64,000 nt of DNA from Ctenosaura bakeri (GCA_948474755.1 CAOLHI010002495.1:62001-126000); one strand, 5' to 3'; positions 12,389-23,363 are shown, counted from the stretch's first letter. Notes: a model not told the origin generated them from the sequence alone. Made by a program: numbers and translations.

Positions 12389-12948
12389 TGTCAGAGTCCA
12401 ACTCCCTGCCTGCGCTTTTCTGCCAGCAAGTGAGGGGAGGCGAAGGTGCTTGCCCAAGAGGAGGAGGAGGCAGCACGGAGTGTCCAATACAAACAACAAG
12501 TGGAAACACCGAGCCAAGTCAAGGTCAAATCCAAAAGGTCCGGAAAGCCAAAGCTCCATCCAGAGGGGTTGAAAGAGCCAGAACACAAGGGTCGTGAGGG
12601 CTCACATAGTAATTTACTACAAGCAAACAGCAACCCACACTGACAGTCTTAAACAGCCACTGAAAACAGGTGTTCCTCATCATTGTTCTGCATCCTTAAT
12701 CTAGCCAAAGCGGCTTCCCTCTGAACTGTTCGTTTCAGTCTCCTCTGTGATTGGAGGCTGGGGGCACAGGTGAGTGTAATTCCTCTAAATCACTGTTGGT
12801 TCCTTCCCCCTCTGGAGCTGGCTGGAGCAACTCTGACTCCGATTGTCCTTCAACTGATGGGGATGTTTCCAAGCTGGTTTGGTCAATCACTGACTCTGTT
12901 CCTGGCATAACCAGTTGCTCCTCGACCTCAGAGCCATCTTCTATCACA
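12389..12948 (-). mobile_element. Solo LTR, family A, copy 1 (560 bp)
   Basis: On the minus strand it starts TGTGATAGAAGATGGCTCTG and ends GGACTCTGACA, the TG...CA ends of LTRs. It is flanked by an exact 5-bp duplication GGCCT (12384-12388 and 12949-12953), so it is a solo LTR. It is homologous along its length to the outer LTR at 18388-19817. The TATA-like site of copy 2 is mutated to TGTTTAAG here. A 5-bp duplication fits Ty3/Gypsy-type or ERV-type elements; the class cannot be told from an LTR alone. Confidence 0.92.
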
Positions 12949-12953
12949 GGCCT

Positions 12954-13349
12954 CCTCATTTGCATTCTTTCCCATCTCCCTGGTAAATCAGCCACATTCA
13001 CTCCCATTCTTCCCCCTCTTTTCCTGGCATGTCCTACATCTCATTTACTAGGCAGACAACAATCAGAATCATCTGACTGTAAAGTTAGAAATGATTCCAA
13101 GGGCCGTCTAGTTCAGCCCCTGGTCAGTGCAAGAACAGCACAGTCAAAACGTAGTAAAAATGCATGGAAGCAAAACAGACAATGGCCAAGATCTGTGTGG
13201 CACAGCATAGCCATGGAACTACACTATAGCTGGCCTTTCAACATTCCTCAGACTTTCCATTGAGCCATTGCAGTTCCCAATGGTCATTCAGTGGTTAATG
13301 GAGAGTGAAGACGGGGGACTGGAGAAGCATTTGGCTCTGTTTCCATAGC
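12954..13349. other. Anonymous sequence after solo LTR
   Basis: The plus-strand 170-codon frame at 12751-13263 starts inside the antisense of the LTR and runs out into this stretch. It has no domain signature and is not a gene I can support. Confidence 0.45.
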
Positions 13350-13434
13350 CAGACACAGAATGATTACATCATCAATTGGGATCCACTGGAGGCCTCTGGA
13401 GGCCTCTAATGATGATGTAATCATTCTGTGTCTG
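13350..13434. other. Perfect 25-bp foldback hairpin
   Basis: CAGACACAGAATGATTACAT... at 13350-13374 is exactly the reverse complement of 13410-13434. The 35-base spacer contains a tandem TGGAGGCCTC duplication. A perfect 25-bp stem implies recent origin or constraint. No terminal motif of the window's MITEs is present. Confidence 0.85.
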
Positions 13435-15391
13435 CCTGCAGGGACATAGCCAGGTACCTCTCTGGCACCCTTCCCTACTTTCCACCAGCCACAGAATGGC
13501 TGTGGTGTGTGCATATGCAAGGGCTCAATTGTAAATGCAGATGTGGGGAGCTTTGATTATTGTGGGGTGGGAAAAGATTATTAGCCACTCCAATGGGAAA
13601 AAAGTCATACACAGGAATAAACTGGACTTACGCCTCACTTGCCACTAATGTGATGCCAGCCATATAACTATACTGGTAGGCATTTCTTGTTAAAGAACGC
13701 CTATGAACAATTTATTTCATGCCTTTCCTGTCTCAGAACTAGAGCAGATCAGCCACAAATTGATTCTATGGTGTTGAGTTTTAAATCGATCTGTTAAGCC
13801 ATTTTGCTAATGATAAACTGCAGAAGTGTTCACTGCTACCAATTTCTGGTTGTAATGGTAGAATATGACTCATCTAAGCCAGTCTCAACATGGGGCTATA
13901 ATCATGGTCCTATTTTTAAAAAAATGGTTGTAGTGTAGCAGTCCTAATTTCATTCTCCAAACTCCAGCCTGAGAACCTCTAAGGGCTCAACTGGAAACTG
14001 ATTACCAGTATCACAATTCTAAATACAAACATTCCAAATTTTTGAGTCATCTACCTGCACGTGGTGTTAACCTGCTCTGAGCATCATCACAATGGCCTGT
14101 GAAAGTCAGCCCTAGGACCATTATAGAGGCCTTCCTGGAGATAATGCTCTGTGAAGGTTTGCTCATAATAAAAACATAGGATTAAAACAGACTGTTTGCT
14201 TTAAACCTGTTTAATTTCTCCATTCACTTGTACTTTAGGGCTAATCTTACACTTTGATAGAGGTGTCAAACTGTCTCTTCCTTTGGGTTTGCAAATTATA
14301 CCATGCACAACTAACTCCAGGGTGAAAAGGACTGCAGATTCAGGAAACCAATCAAAATCATGTCATTGCTTCCACAAACAGGAATCTCTAATCATCACAT
14401 CTAAGAATATAAATATTACTGCCTGCACCTTGCAGCTTAGAAATATGTTCCCCCATGTGGCCATATCAATCATGTTCAAGCATCGTAATATTTTTAGCTC
14501 TCTATCCCCTTTTCTCTCTGTGCACCCCAAGGCAACTATATAATCAGCTAACAAATAATTGAATACTTGGGGAAGGGGGAGTGGAGAGAGAGAAGGAGGA
14601 ATAGCTCTGCAACATGATGACTCATAGACACCCTGAGCCCTGGGTGCCTGGATACAAGAGATCTGTTTTTATTTTACTTTTGCAAGAAATAATGATCAAT
14701 ATCTTTGTTGTGTCCCAATAGGAATTATTTTACAGTTTCTTTATTGAAGATTTTACTCTAATGAAGATTAAAAATGTCTGCTGTTCGTTTGGTGAGTTTA
14801 TCCTTTTGCTTCGTCCATGTTATATTTCAGGGTGCTTGAAGGGTGCCATTTTGGCTTCAGCGTTGCCCTGCTAAAGTGTTCAGTCAACAGAGCTCAGGGG
14901 TCAATCCCTTCTCATCAAGCCATACGTATTGTCAGAGGGCACTGCCATCTCTGCCATGCCTACCTTAGCCATACTGGAGCCATGCTGTTATATGTCCTTC
15001 AAGACTGTGCTTTTCCCTGTTGATTGGGTGATGGGAGGGAGGAACTATCTGGAGTCTGGGAACCAATGTTATCCCCACCGCCTGGTACCAGCCAGTGTGC
15101 GAGAATGGAATGTGAGCAGGAAAGGACTGGAAGGGACGACAGGAGTTCAAAGACTTGAAACTGTTTGGATACCCGCAGTTCTGGCAAGGACGTTATCTGT
15201 GTTCTGAACTTAATCTCTAATAAATGGTTTCTGGACATATCCATGAAGACTGCTTATTGAGCTGGGTTAAAACGCATATTCCTTGCTCAGAGTTTGCATT
15301 TCATTCTGAGTAACTGGGTACCATCTAACTTGATAAGGAGGATGGAGCAAGCTTGTTTTCTGCTGCTCCAGAGCAATGGCTTCTAACTTCA
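13435..15391. other. Anonymous sequence with a possible LTR-like segment
   Basis: From 14930 (TGTCAGAGGGCACTGCC) to about 15240 the sequence looks LTR-like, with CTAATAAATGG near 15218 as a possible poly(A) signal. I could not find a matching end and target duplication, so this is only a suspicion. Nothing coding is supported. Confidence 0.3.
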
Positions 15392-15612
15392 GGAAGAAAG
15401 TTTTCATCTAAACATTAAGAAGAACTTCCAGATTGCAAGAGCAGTTCAACCGTGGAATACATTGCCTCAGAGTGTAGTGGAGCCTCCTTCTTTGTAGGTT
15501 TTTAAACAGAGGTTGGATGACTATCTGCCAGGAATGATTTGATGATGTATTCCTGCATGGCAGGGGGTTGGACTTGATGGTCCTTGTGGTCTCTTCAGGC
15601 TCTATGATTCTA
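15392..15612 (+). mobile_element. CR1 LINE 3' end, 5'-truncated
   Basis: It carries the CR1 3' blocks in order: AGAAGAACTTCC, GTGGAATACATTGCCTCAGA, GGTTTTTAAACAGAGG, CTGCATGGCAGGGGGTTGGA, ending CTATGATTCT. It holds only the last part of ORF2 and the 3' UTR. Confidence 0.9.
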
Positions 15613-15690
15613 CCTGCTCCCTACCCTTCATCTCTGATTTCAAAAGTTTATTCTTGTCTGCTTTTTGCTACTGCCTTGCCATGATTACAG

Positions 15691-15760
15691 CCCTTTCACT
15701 CTACAGAATTACAGCACTATGATCCCACTTAAGACTGGATGCTGGGCTTTGCAAGTTTAG
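15691..15760. mobile_element. MITE end fragment
   Basis: CCCTTTCACTCTACAGAATT followed by ACAGCACTATGATCCCACTT is the left arm of the palindromic MITE type. The right arm is missing and a SINE follows 25 bases later. Confidence 0.5.
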
Positions 15761-15784
15761 GTAAATGTACTTACAGCCAACATG

Positions 15785-15957
15785 GCATAGTGGTTTTAGA
15801 GCTGGACTATGACTTTGGAGACTGTGGTTCAATTCCCCCCTTGGGGAATTTAAGTCTGTGGCCATGGGTGCATCATACATTCTCAGCCTCCCTGGAAACC
15901 CTGTAATAGGTTCACCATAAGTCAGAAACAACTTGAAAACACACAACAACAACAACT
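15785..15957 (+). mobile_element. Full-length tRNA-derived SINE (Sauria-type)
   Basis: The head has TGGCATAGTGGTTTTAGAGC (A-box region) and GTGGTTCAATTCCC (B-box region). The body has CTCAGCCTCCCTGGAAACCC, and the tail is GTCAGAAACAACTTGAAAAC with (ACA)n. There is no sign that it is a functional tRNA gene. Confidence 0.9.
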
Positions 15958-16193
15958 TAGAATTCCTTGCTGAAGACTCAGGGTAGGAGTAAGTGGGAGT
16001 GGTTAAAATGAGGGAAATAAGGATTCTGCCATCCAATGAAATTTTCTTTCAGTCCCCAAATTTCTCGGCATGGAATGAGATCAAAAATGGTTCACAATTA
16101 GAACTTTTACTTTTGCTGTGTTCATATCCCATTGTCCCTTCTCTTTGGGTTATAGTCCCAAGCTCTGATTTCAGTTACAGCAAATGTTTCTAT

Positions 16194-16360
16194 GATCATT
16201 TCTGCACTAGACTGTTATAGTGCTTTTATTCCACTTGCAACATCCTATGGAATCCTGGGGTTTGCAGTTTGAGGCCCCTCGCAAAACTGCAAACCCCAGG
16301 ATTCCATAGGATGTTGCAAGTGGAATAATAGCGCTATAACAGTCTAGTGCAGAAATGGCC
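16194..16360. mobile_element. Palindromic MITE, 167 bp, TSD TAT
   Basis: The ends are GATCATTTCTGCACTAGACT and its inverse ...AGTGCAGAAATGGCC. The two arms are almost exact inverse copies and meet at a short centre (GAGGCCCCTCGC), so a transcript would form a long, nearly perfect hairpin. TAT flanks both sides (16191-16193 and 16361-16363). Confidence 0.92.
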
Positions 16361-16606
16361 TATGAGAAGATTGCCTAGAAAAATGGAATCTTGTAGTTCG
16401 TTTGAGAGGACGTGGCTTATTTCAGCATGATCTTTCATGGATATTAATTCACTTATTCAGATGCACTGATGGAGTATAATATCATGGCCCAGGAATTTAA
16501 ATAAAGTTACAGGGTAGTGAGAGTATGATCAGAATGTAATAGGAAACAGAAAGTTACAAATTATGATCCAGTTTCAAAGAATGATGTAAGGTGATATGGG
16601 CCTTTC

Positions 16607-16770
16607 AAGTAGCCGGTGTTTAGTACAAAGGTTTGAGCACTTGAGACCAGGATTCAGTTCCCCTCTTGGCCAAGGAAACCCACTGTCAGTCCCAGAAAAC
16701 CTCTGATAGGTTCATCTTAGGGTTCCCACAAGTCAGAAATGACTTGAAGGCACACAACAACGACAATTAA
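16607..16770 (+). mobile_element. tRNA-derived SINE, diverged
   Basis: The head is degraded (TTAGTACAAAGGTTTGAGCA, GGATTCAGTTCCCC). The body has CCCAGAAAACCTCTGATAGG and the tail is AGTCAGAAATGACTTGAAGG followed by CACACAACAACG. Confidence 0.85.
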
Positions 16771-17191
16771 ATCAGTAAAATTAGCAAAAGAATTTTCTTT
16801 GAGTCAGTGATTCTCTGAAGAGAATTCTTTATTAAAATGGTAGTCATGTGAACTTGTATATGTACTGTACCAAGAAGTCTTTATCTCTGTTCATACCACT
16901 AATAATGGGTTGGAATTTGTGGCTATATCCTGGTTCATCTGGTTCTTGGCGTGTGTGTATGTGTGCAAACACCTGTGTGCTTTTGTACATCAAACCAAGA
17001 AGCAAAACTTCACTTTTGGTCTACATAACACTTCTTATAACATCCAAAATGTAATCTCCATGACTTCAACACTGTCATTTTCTTTCCCTGTATGCTCTAT
17101 TCCAAACTTAGCCTGATGAAGAAGCCTGTGAAGCTTTAAATTAGATTGTAACCCTGAGGGCAAGGAACTGTTCTGTTGTTCTTTTATTTGG

Positions 17192-17354
17192 GCACGTCAC
17201 ACTCTTTCAGCCTCAGAGGAAGGCAAAGGCAAACCCCCTCTGAACAAATCTTGCCAGGAAACCCCTGTGATAGGTTCACTATAGGGTCACCATAAGTTGG
17301 AAACAACTTGAAGGTATACAACAATAACAACAACAACAACAACAACAACAACAT
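17192..17354 (+). mobile_element. SINE 3' half with expanded (ACA)n tail
   Basis: It starts at GTCACACTCTTTCAGCCTCA and has the AGGAAGGCAAAGGCAAACCC block and the AAGTTGGAAACAACTTGAAGG tail. The terminal ACA run (about 17320-17354) has expanded into a microsatellite. The tRNA head is missing. Confidence 0.88.
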
Positions 17355-17397
17355 TTTACCCTCTGTCTCTGATAAGGAATGCTGGGAAACTTCAAAA

Positions 17398-17520
17398 GTT
17401 TTATTATTATTTGCCATCTAGTCAACTTTTACTTATGGAGACCCTAGGAATAAGAGACTTCAAAGAATCACAGTCATCAACTGATCTGCTCAGGTCTTGC
17501 AGACTTGGGGCCATGGCTTA
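17398..17520 (-). mobile_element. RTE/Bov-B-like LINE 3' end
   Basis: On the plus strand it reads TTATTATTATTTGCCATCTA, GTCAACTTTTACTTATGGAG, GACCCTAGGAATAAGAGACT. This is the antisense of the same LINE tail seen at 54285. It lies just after a SINE with a matching tail type. Confidence 0.6.
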
Positions 17521-18382
17521 CTACATACATTGTGCAGCTTCTGACTTTTTCCCCCCACCAGGAGTACGTCAGCAGCTGAACATTCTTCCAGCTTGAGTCC
17601 AGCTGTGTCAAAAGATACAACACTACTTGTGTTTGTCTTCTGCTCTTTCCCAGTAGCTGGCTAAGTGCCTTCTAACATGAGAGTCTCATCTTCCAGCACT
17701 CTCTCTTGATTCCGTTGGGATTGTCTCATCATTGTAGGGTTTTCAAAGTAAAAGGCATTCAGGAGTGATAGATCATTGCCTTCTTCTGGGCAGTCCTAAG
17801 TCCTTTAGAGTTAGCTGAAGTGTCCCTGCTGTTATTTCTGAAAGATCCTCCACCAGTGTCACTTCCCACTACTGCTCCTGCCCAGTAGATGTTAACCACA
17901 TTAACATAGCTGTATTTTATGCTTTTTGGTTGCCACAGGATGGATTCTGGAGAACATGGGGTACTATATGGGATATTCCTCTGGATATTAAATGGCTGGC
18001 ACCTCCCTCCATGCCCAGATCAGTAAATGACTGAGGGAAAATCATCTGCCCATTGAAGCAGGCTTGCATAGACACAGAGAAAGGCATTATATAAAGGGGT
18101 ATTGGATACTCCCCATGCAGCATCCTTGGAAAGATATAGGTGTGTGTAGCCTCAGCTTATGTATCTGTATACCTCCAGCAAGATTCTGGCCAGATCAAGT
18201 GTGAGCCAACAAAAATAGACCAAGATCTTGCATAAAACACATAGGCACAATGTTGTGGCTGTGCTATATTTCTCCATCTGACCCCTGAAACCCACCTTAA
18301 AAAGCCAGCAGTCATAGCTGCCAGCTGTCCATTGTCAAGCAATGGAGTACACAGCTAGCAGAAGGCTGTTTTGACAGACAAA
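17521..18382. other. Anonymous or unclassified sequence
   Basis: Parts of 17640-17880 may continue the adjacent antisense LINE (GGGTTTTCAAAGTAAAAGGC near 17739). No gene is supported. Confidence 0.35.
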
Positions 18383-18479
18383 CCAAGTGTGATAGCTGAT
18401 GGCTCTGAGGTGAAGGAGCAACTGATTGTGCCGGGAACAGAGCTAGTGATTGACCAAACCAACTTGCAAACATCCCCAT

Positions 18480-19348
18480 TGTCAGTGCCAGGCGGTGGTC
18501 AGGCAGAGGCAGGGGAGCTGGTTAGAGGTGGAGGGCTTTAATGCAGTCAAAACTCAAAAGTACAAAGCAAGCAGGCTTCTACACAGTCTTAACAGAAATA
18601 GTCCTTAATGCAGGCAGGGCTTCTACTCAGTCTTAACAGAAATAAACACAGGCTGTTAAAGTACATAAGGCAGGTTACTTCACTAAGGCGAACAGGAGGA
18701 CTGGTCTCAGGCGCGGGCAGGAACAAGGTACAGACAGCAGGACCACAGTTGACCAACAGTTGTTGCTCCATGCCTTCCACAGCCCGGCGCCTGCCTCAAA
18801 TAGCCCTCCAAGCCAGGCGCCGACCAATCAGGCGTGGCTATGTGGCTGAGGGCCGACCAATCAGGCGTGGCCATGTGGCTGAGGGCTCACAGCTGGGCTG
18901 TGCCTCACAGCTGCGAGCTCTCTGCCCGTCGCCTCCTCTCCAGCAGCCTCCTTGGCCTGCCGCCGCCGCTGGAAGGGAGGAGGCGAGGCGGAGGCATCAG
19001 CCTCCTCCGGATCGGGGCCGCAGGCAGACTCCCAGGCCTCCTGCGGATCGGGGCCGCGGGTGGGCAGAGCCCCGGGAGCAGGCCCGGGACCCGTCCACCC
19101 CGGCAAGCCGGCCGACGACGAGGGACTCGAGCCTGCAGCCTCTAGGTAGGTGGCTCCAGGCCTGGCAGCCTCTCCCACGGCCGCCAGGCCCGAGCCGTCG
19201 GCCGCGGCGGCCTCCAGGCAAGGCCCCTCAGCCGCAGCGGCCTCCACACAGGCCCTGTCGGCTGCGGCGGCCTCCGTGTAGGCCCCGTCGGCCGCCACCG
19301 ACGGCCTCAGGGGCAGCGACAGACCCAGCCGGGCCCATGCCCTTGACA
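18480..19348 (-). mobile_element. Nested GC-rich solo LTR, family B (869 bp)
   Basis: The ends on the plus strand are TGTCAGTGCCAGG and CCCTTGACA, flanked by an exact 5-bp duplication CCCAT (18475-18479 and 19349-19353). Removing it restores LTR A. The minus orientation is inferred: on that strand a GC-rich, CpG-rich U3-like part precedes CCAAT-type boxes and a CTATTTGAGG TATA-like site. Then comes an R/U5-like part with GCATTAAAGCC near the 3' end, a possible ATTAAA poly(A) signal. It encodes no proteins. The 270-codon plus-strand frame across it is an effect of GC richness. Confidence 0.9.
18819..18884 (-). promoter_or_regulatory. Two 33-bp direct repeats with CCAAT box in LTR B
   Basis: The plus strand shows GCCGACCAATCAGGCGTGGC twice with a period of 33 bases. 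On the minus strand each gives GCCTGATTGGTC just upstream of a TATA-like site. Duplicated enhancer/CCAAT modules in U3 are typical of LTR promoters; activity is inferred. Confidence 0.6.
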
Positions 19349-19822
19349 CCCATCAGTAGAAAAACAAGCAGAGGAAGAGTTGTCCCAGCCAGCTCCAGGG
19401 AGAGAGGGAACCAGCAGTGATTTGGAGGAATCATAGTCACCTGTGCCCCTTAGCCCCAATCAGGAAGGAGGTTGAAACGTTCAGAGGGAAGCTGTGTTGG
19501 CTAGATTAGGGAAACAATGACAAGTAACACCTGTTCGCCTTGGCTATTTAAGTCTGTCAGCATGCCTTGCCCTTTACTTGTAGCAAATTACTTTGCAGTC
19601 CTTCTCAACCCTCATGTTCTGGCTCCCTTGACTCCTCTGGATGGACCTCTGCTTTCTGGACCTTTGGATTGGACCTTGACCTGGCTTGGCTCTGCAGTTC
19701 CCCTAGTAGTTTTTTGTATTGGACATTCCTCCACTGCCTCCTCCTCCTTGCAGCAAATATTCTCACCTCCTCTCCTTTGCTGGCAGTGAGGCACAGGCAG
19801 GGAGTTGGACTCTGACACCAAG

Positions 19823-21050
19823 ACAGTTCAGCAGAGCTTGCCTGTTGAGGATTGAGCAGAAGCTGAGTCAAAAAGTCGATCCAGGAGTTCAGGAATTGAG
19901 TGAGCAGCAAGGTCAGACAGCATAGCAGGAAATCTGTAGCACACAAAGGCAAGGGCTGGCAAACACACAAGTTGTTTCTGGCATCGGACCACTGCCCTCT
20001 GCCTTCCTTAGAAAGGCTGGAGCCAGCTGGCTCTCATCCCAGCCTGCTGCCCTCGTGGCCTGACTAGTTCCTGGTGTGCTTGTGTTTTCTTGTCTTCCTT
20101 TGAGACTGCTTTTCACCTGGAGAAGCTGACTCCTGGCCACTAGCCAGCTGTCCAGAGCAATGAAGGTCTGTGCTGTTGGGGAGCAGGGAACTACAGGATG
20201 ATGTGATCAGCCCCTTCCATCAGTGAGCATCACTCACTGGCAGGAGGGGACTGGTCACATAATCCTTCAACACTCCACTCACCAGCAGCACAGACTTCCA
20301 TCACTCTGGATTGCTGATCAGCTTTTAAGGTAGCTTTCAGGGTCATTTGCACTCATGGCAATCACATCACAGTCACAAATGACAATATAAAGCAGTTAAG
20401 ATGTCGTAACTGTTACTGCCATCACAACGAACAGAGTGCCAGAATGTGTGCCGGTTTTGAAAGCTCTGCATGAAAAGATGCATGGTTTCCATCCAAAATC
20501 TTTTTGTTGTCAAAGAAGCCAGGTAGCATTCGTTTTCTTGACACCTTTAATTTCCATTGGCAGCTTCTCTGCAGAGTATGCTACAAATAACTCCTTGCTA
20601 AAGTGTTGTTGCTTTTTCAAAATAATACCAAAAAAAAAAAAATTACAGTGAAGCGTTGTCAGGGTAACTTCTTGGATTTCCCTACCAGAATAAATTTTGT
20701 TTGGCAGAAGTGCTATTTCCTCATTTCACCTCCTCAAATCTGCCACCTCTCCAGCCCGCAGAGACTAAGTGTCATTTACTCAACTTTGCTCCCTTTGATA
20801 AGGACTCAGGGAGTAATGCTTCTGTTTACTTTCAAGGATACGAGCTGGGCAGCAGCCAATCTTGTCTTACATGCCCTTTCTTCCTTCCAATGGGCAGCAT
20901 TGCTCTACAATTCAGTCTGTGTCTAGGCTTTATAAAAAGTATTTTCTGGACTGATTCAAACAAGAATCAGTCTGACAGATCCTCTTCTGGGCTGGTCCCA
21001 CAGTTTCTGGTTCTGGAAATCTGTCACTCTCACCTTACTTTCCAGTCCCC
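19823..21050. other. Anonymous sequence after LTR A
   Basis: The stretch 19850-20330 has a retrotransposon-like look (CAAGGGCTGGCAAACACACA, GGGGAGCAGGGAACTACAGG) but I could not fix boundaries. A run of 13 A follows at about 20630. Nothing coding is supported. Confidence 0.35.

Positions 21051-21051
<1 letters not shown>

Positions 21052-21090
<39 letters not shown>
21052..21090. repeat. (TA)n microsatellite
   Basis: This is an uninterrupted TA run of about 38 bases at the edge of an A-rich LINE-UTR-like tract. Confidence 0.95.
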
Positions 21091-21092
<2 letters not shown>

Positions 21093-21700
21093 TTTATTAA
21101 TTTTCAATTAGAAGAATAAAGAGTAAAGAATAAAGAAACAGAAGAAGAGAGGGGGAGAAGAAAAAAAGAGAAAAGAAAAAGTGAGAAAAAAGAAATAAGA
21201 AGAAGAGAAAAGAAAGAATACAGAAAATAGAAAAGGAATTTACAAAAGAGATTACAGTTTAAGAGGCTCCCTAACATACCATAACAAATCACTTATAACT
21301 ATTCTTCAGTCATTCCCAACCTCACCATATACTATATAAAAGAATAAAGTGATAAAGAAAAAACAAAGAAAAGAGAAAAAATTAGATAGTAGAAATTAAT
21401 GTTTATAAGAATATTAAAAAGAACAAGGGTGCACTACCAAATTAGCTACTTACCCCCTTCCCCACCCCAGACTTACCACACTTTCCAACATTGGTTTATT
21501 TCATCAAGATCAAAATAAATACCTCATTTTTTGGTGGGGGGAAGCAAAATCCTTATATATTAATTTGTCTCTGAATTTCAGAGAACTACTCTGGTTTTTC
21601 TTCAGATCATATAAATCTTTTGCCTTTTTCCAGTCCCCTTTAAAATCCCGCCTTGGATTTGGGACCCAGGTCTTCAGTTAACCTCATTGTATTAGGACCA
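21091..21700 (-). mobile_element. A-rich LINE-UTR-like repeat (unclassified)
   Basis: An A/G-rich tract (21110-21420) is followed by TTGGTTTATTTCATCAAGAT and TTGCCTTTTTCCAGTCCCC. A similar order (A-rich tract, then GGTTTCCAGTCTTTTG) appears at 31671-32110, and a related A-rich tract at 27310-27560. The repetition and polarity suggest the UTR of one LINE family, perhaps L1. The class is a guess. Confidence 0.4.
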
Positions 21701-23174
21701 GTTCCCTGACTAGTTGAAAACATTCATATTAAATCATATTGAACTCCATAAAGAAATAGTTTATCCTGATATACTACAATTACATGGCAGGGGCAACGCA
21801 GAACAGAAGACAACTTTTCTCATGTTTCACAACAGTTGTGAAACTATTGTTGTGTAGTGTGATCAAACGCTTAGAATAAATCCTGTACATAGTTCCAGGA
21901 AGAGGGGCAGGAAACAGATCAGCTAGCAACTTAGTTGGCTTCCATGTGGAGGAAGGGGTTTCTCTTCTTCCCTGCTGACCATAGAAAAGCAGCAGGTTGC
22001 CAGAGTGGGAGCAAGTCCCTCTCACTCTGTCCCTCTTCCAAAGAGTAGAAGACATCAGCCAGATGATTGAAGAGGCACTGTGGGATGGGTTCAGGGCAAG
22101 GGTTTAGGGTCTAAAGAATCGGGGGCAACAGAAGAAAATGAAGCCTTTGTGCCCATATCTACCTCCTCCTTCAGCCAGTTCTCTCTTCTCCAGCTTCTCC
22201 TTCCTACAGCAACTGATGGAGGAATGGGAGGACTCACCTCAGGCTGTACAAGAAACTGGTGGCAGAGCACAGTTTGCACTGCCAGGAAACTGTGCTAGCC
22301 TGTATTCCAAAGATAGCTGTACCAGAGCTTGGGATGGATTTCTTCAGTGAATCTATCATATGCAGTTCTAACTTCACCTGAATTCTGGACAAGCTTTCTA
22401 TACAGAAAGGATGTGTGCAGCTACTACTGACAATGCTTGCCTGTTTGCAATACTGCAATGTGTTTTGGCAAAAACCACTGTGTGAGAGAGAGGAAGAAGT
22501 GGCCTCATCCCTATATTCTCTGCTCTGCGAGTTTTCCTGATCATCTGTATGGGCTCTGCTCTGGGTAATGACAATACTGCATTCACATAAATAAGTAACT
22601 CTCTCTTCCCCCACCTGCCGTCTGTTGCACCCATGAAGTGATCATTTTTGTTGTTTCCACCACTCCTTTATACCTTTCATCCTTCTTCCTGCTGATTCTG
22701 CTTTGGTAATTGAAATAACTATTTCTTCCTGCAAGCCTGGAGGAGCTTCATGCCTGAATCTCATAAAAAGTTATACAGGAAAAGCAGTAGAAGCAAGCTC
22801 TCTTCTGCTGACTTCATCAGGTTTCCTTTCCATAGCAAAGCCTCTCACCCTCTTTGCTTCATTTGCTCATTTCCTAAAGATTATTTATAAAGGGTATAAA
22901 AACACAACAATAAAATCAAATATAATTTTTAAAAAACAGCAGTGTCGTAAGTCCAGTATTTGGGGTTATGGCAATGAATTAATGAAGTCCTTGTATCAAG
23001 GAAGAAGAGGAAGGTACACCCAACATGGCTAAGATTTTTGAGGCAGTTGATACAATTTGCCCAAAATGTACATTATAAGCATTGATGTTACCAAAATAAG
23101 CAGGCTGGTTGAGCCAAACAGATCTGGCCCTGTTATAGTGTTGCTCAATGGAAATGAAGAATCACAGAATCACA
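21701..23174. other. Anonymous non-coding sequence
   Basis: Several overlapping short frames lie at 21780-22634 on both strands. None shows a domain, signal or splice pattern that I can defend. Confidence 0.45.
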
Positions 23175-23363
23175 GGACCTTTCCACATTACACTGTTATA
23201 GTGTTTTCAACATCCTATGGAACCTAGGGTTCACAGTTTAGGGAGGGTCCTTTAGAACTCTCAGCCAGAGAGCTCATTGTTCTCAATAAACTACAAACCC
23301 CAGAATTCCGCAGGATGTTGAAAGTGGAATAATAGCATTATAACGGTGTAGTGCAGAAAGGCC
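23175..23363. mobile_element. Palindromic MITE
   Basis: The ends are GGACCTTTCCACATTACACT and TAGTGCAGAAAGGCC, with CAACATCCTATGGAACC and GGATGTTGAAAGTGGAAT cores. The left arm has lost about 10 bases (TTATAGTG joins TTTTCAACATCC). No clean target duplication is left. Confidence 0.82.

Larger units (their letters stand above)
18388..19817 (+). mobile_element. Solo LTR, family A, copy 2, interrupted by LTR B
   Basis: It begins TGTGATAGCTGATGGCTCTG and ends GGACTCTGACA. It is flanked by an exact 5-bp duplication CCAAG (18383-18387 and 19818-19822). Without the nested element and its duplicated 5 bases it is 556 bp, against 560 bp for copy 1. A TATA-like GGCTATTTAAG lies near 19545, about 270 bases before the 3' end, where an LTR promoter is expected. 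No internal region or primer-binding site follows, so it is a recombined solo LTR. Confidence 0.93.

Noticed and set aside
12751..13263. 170-codon plus-strand frame
   Set aside because: Its first part is the antisense of solo LTR A and the rest is anonymous, so it is not a host gene.
13284..13520. Minus-strand 78-codon frame over the 25-bp foldback
   Set aside because: It is a by-product of the inverted repeat with no domain and no support as a gene.
15785..15850. tRNA-like A and B boxes (also at 1, 16607, 26497, 39760, 57285)
   Set aside because: They belong to SINE heads followed by SINE bodies and ACA tails, not to functional tRNA genes.
18608..19420. Plus-strand 270-codon open frame, the longest in the window
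   Set aside because: It lies within LTR B and crosses into LTR A. It is rich in Pro, Arg and Ala because of GC content, and overlapping frames on both strands are also open. No domain is visible.
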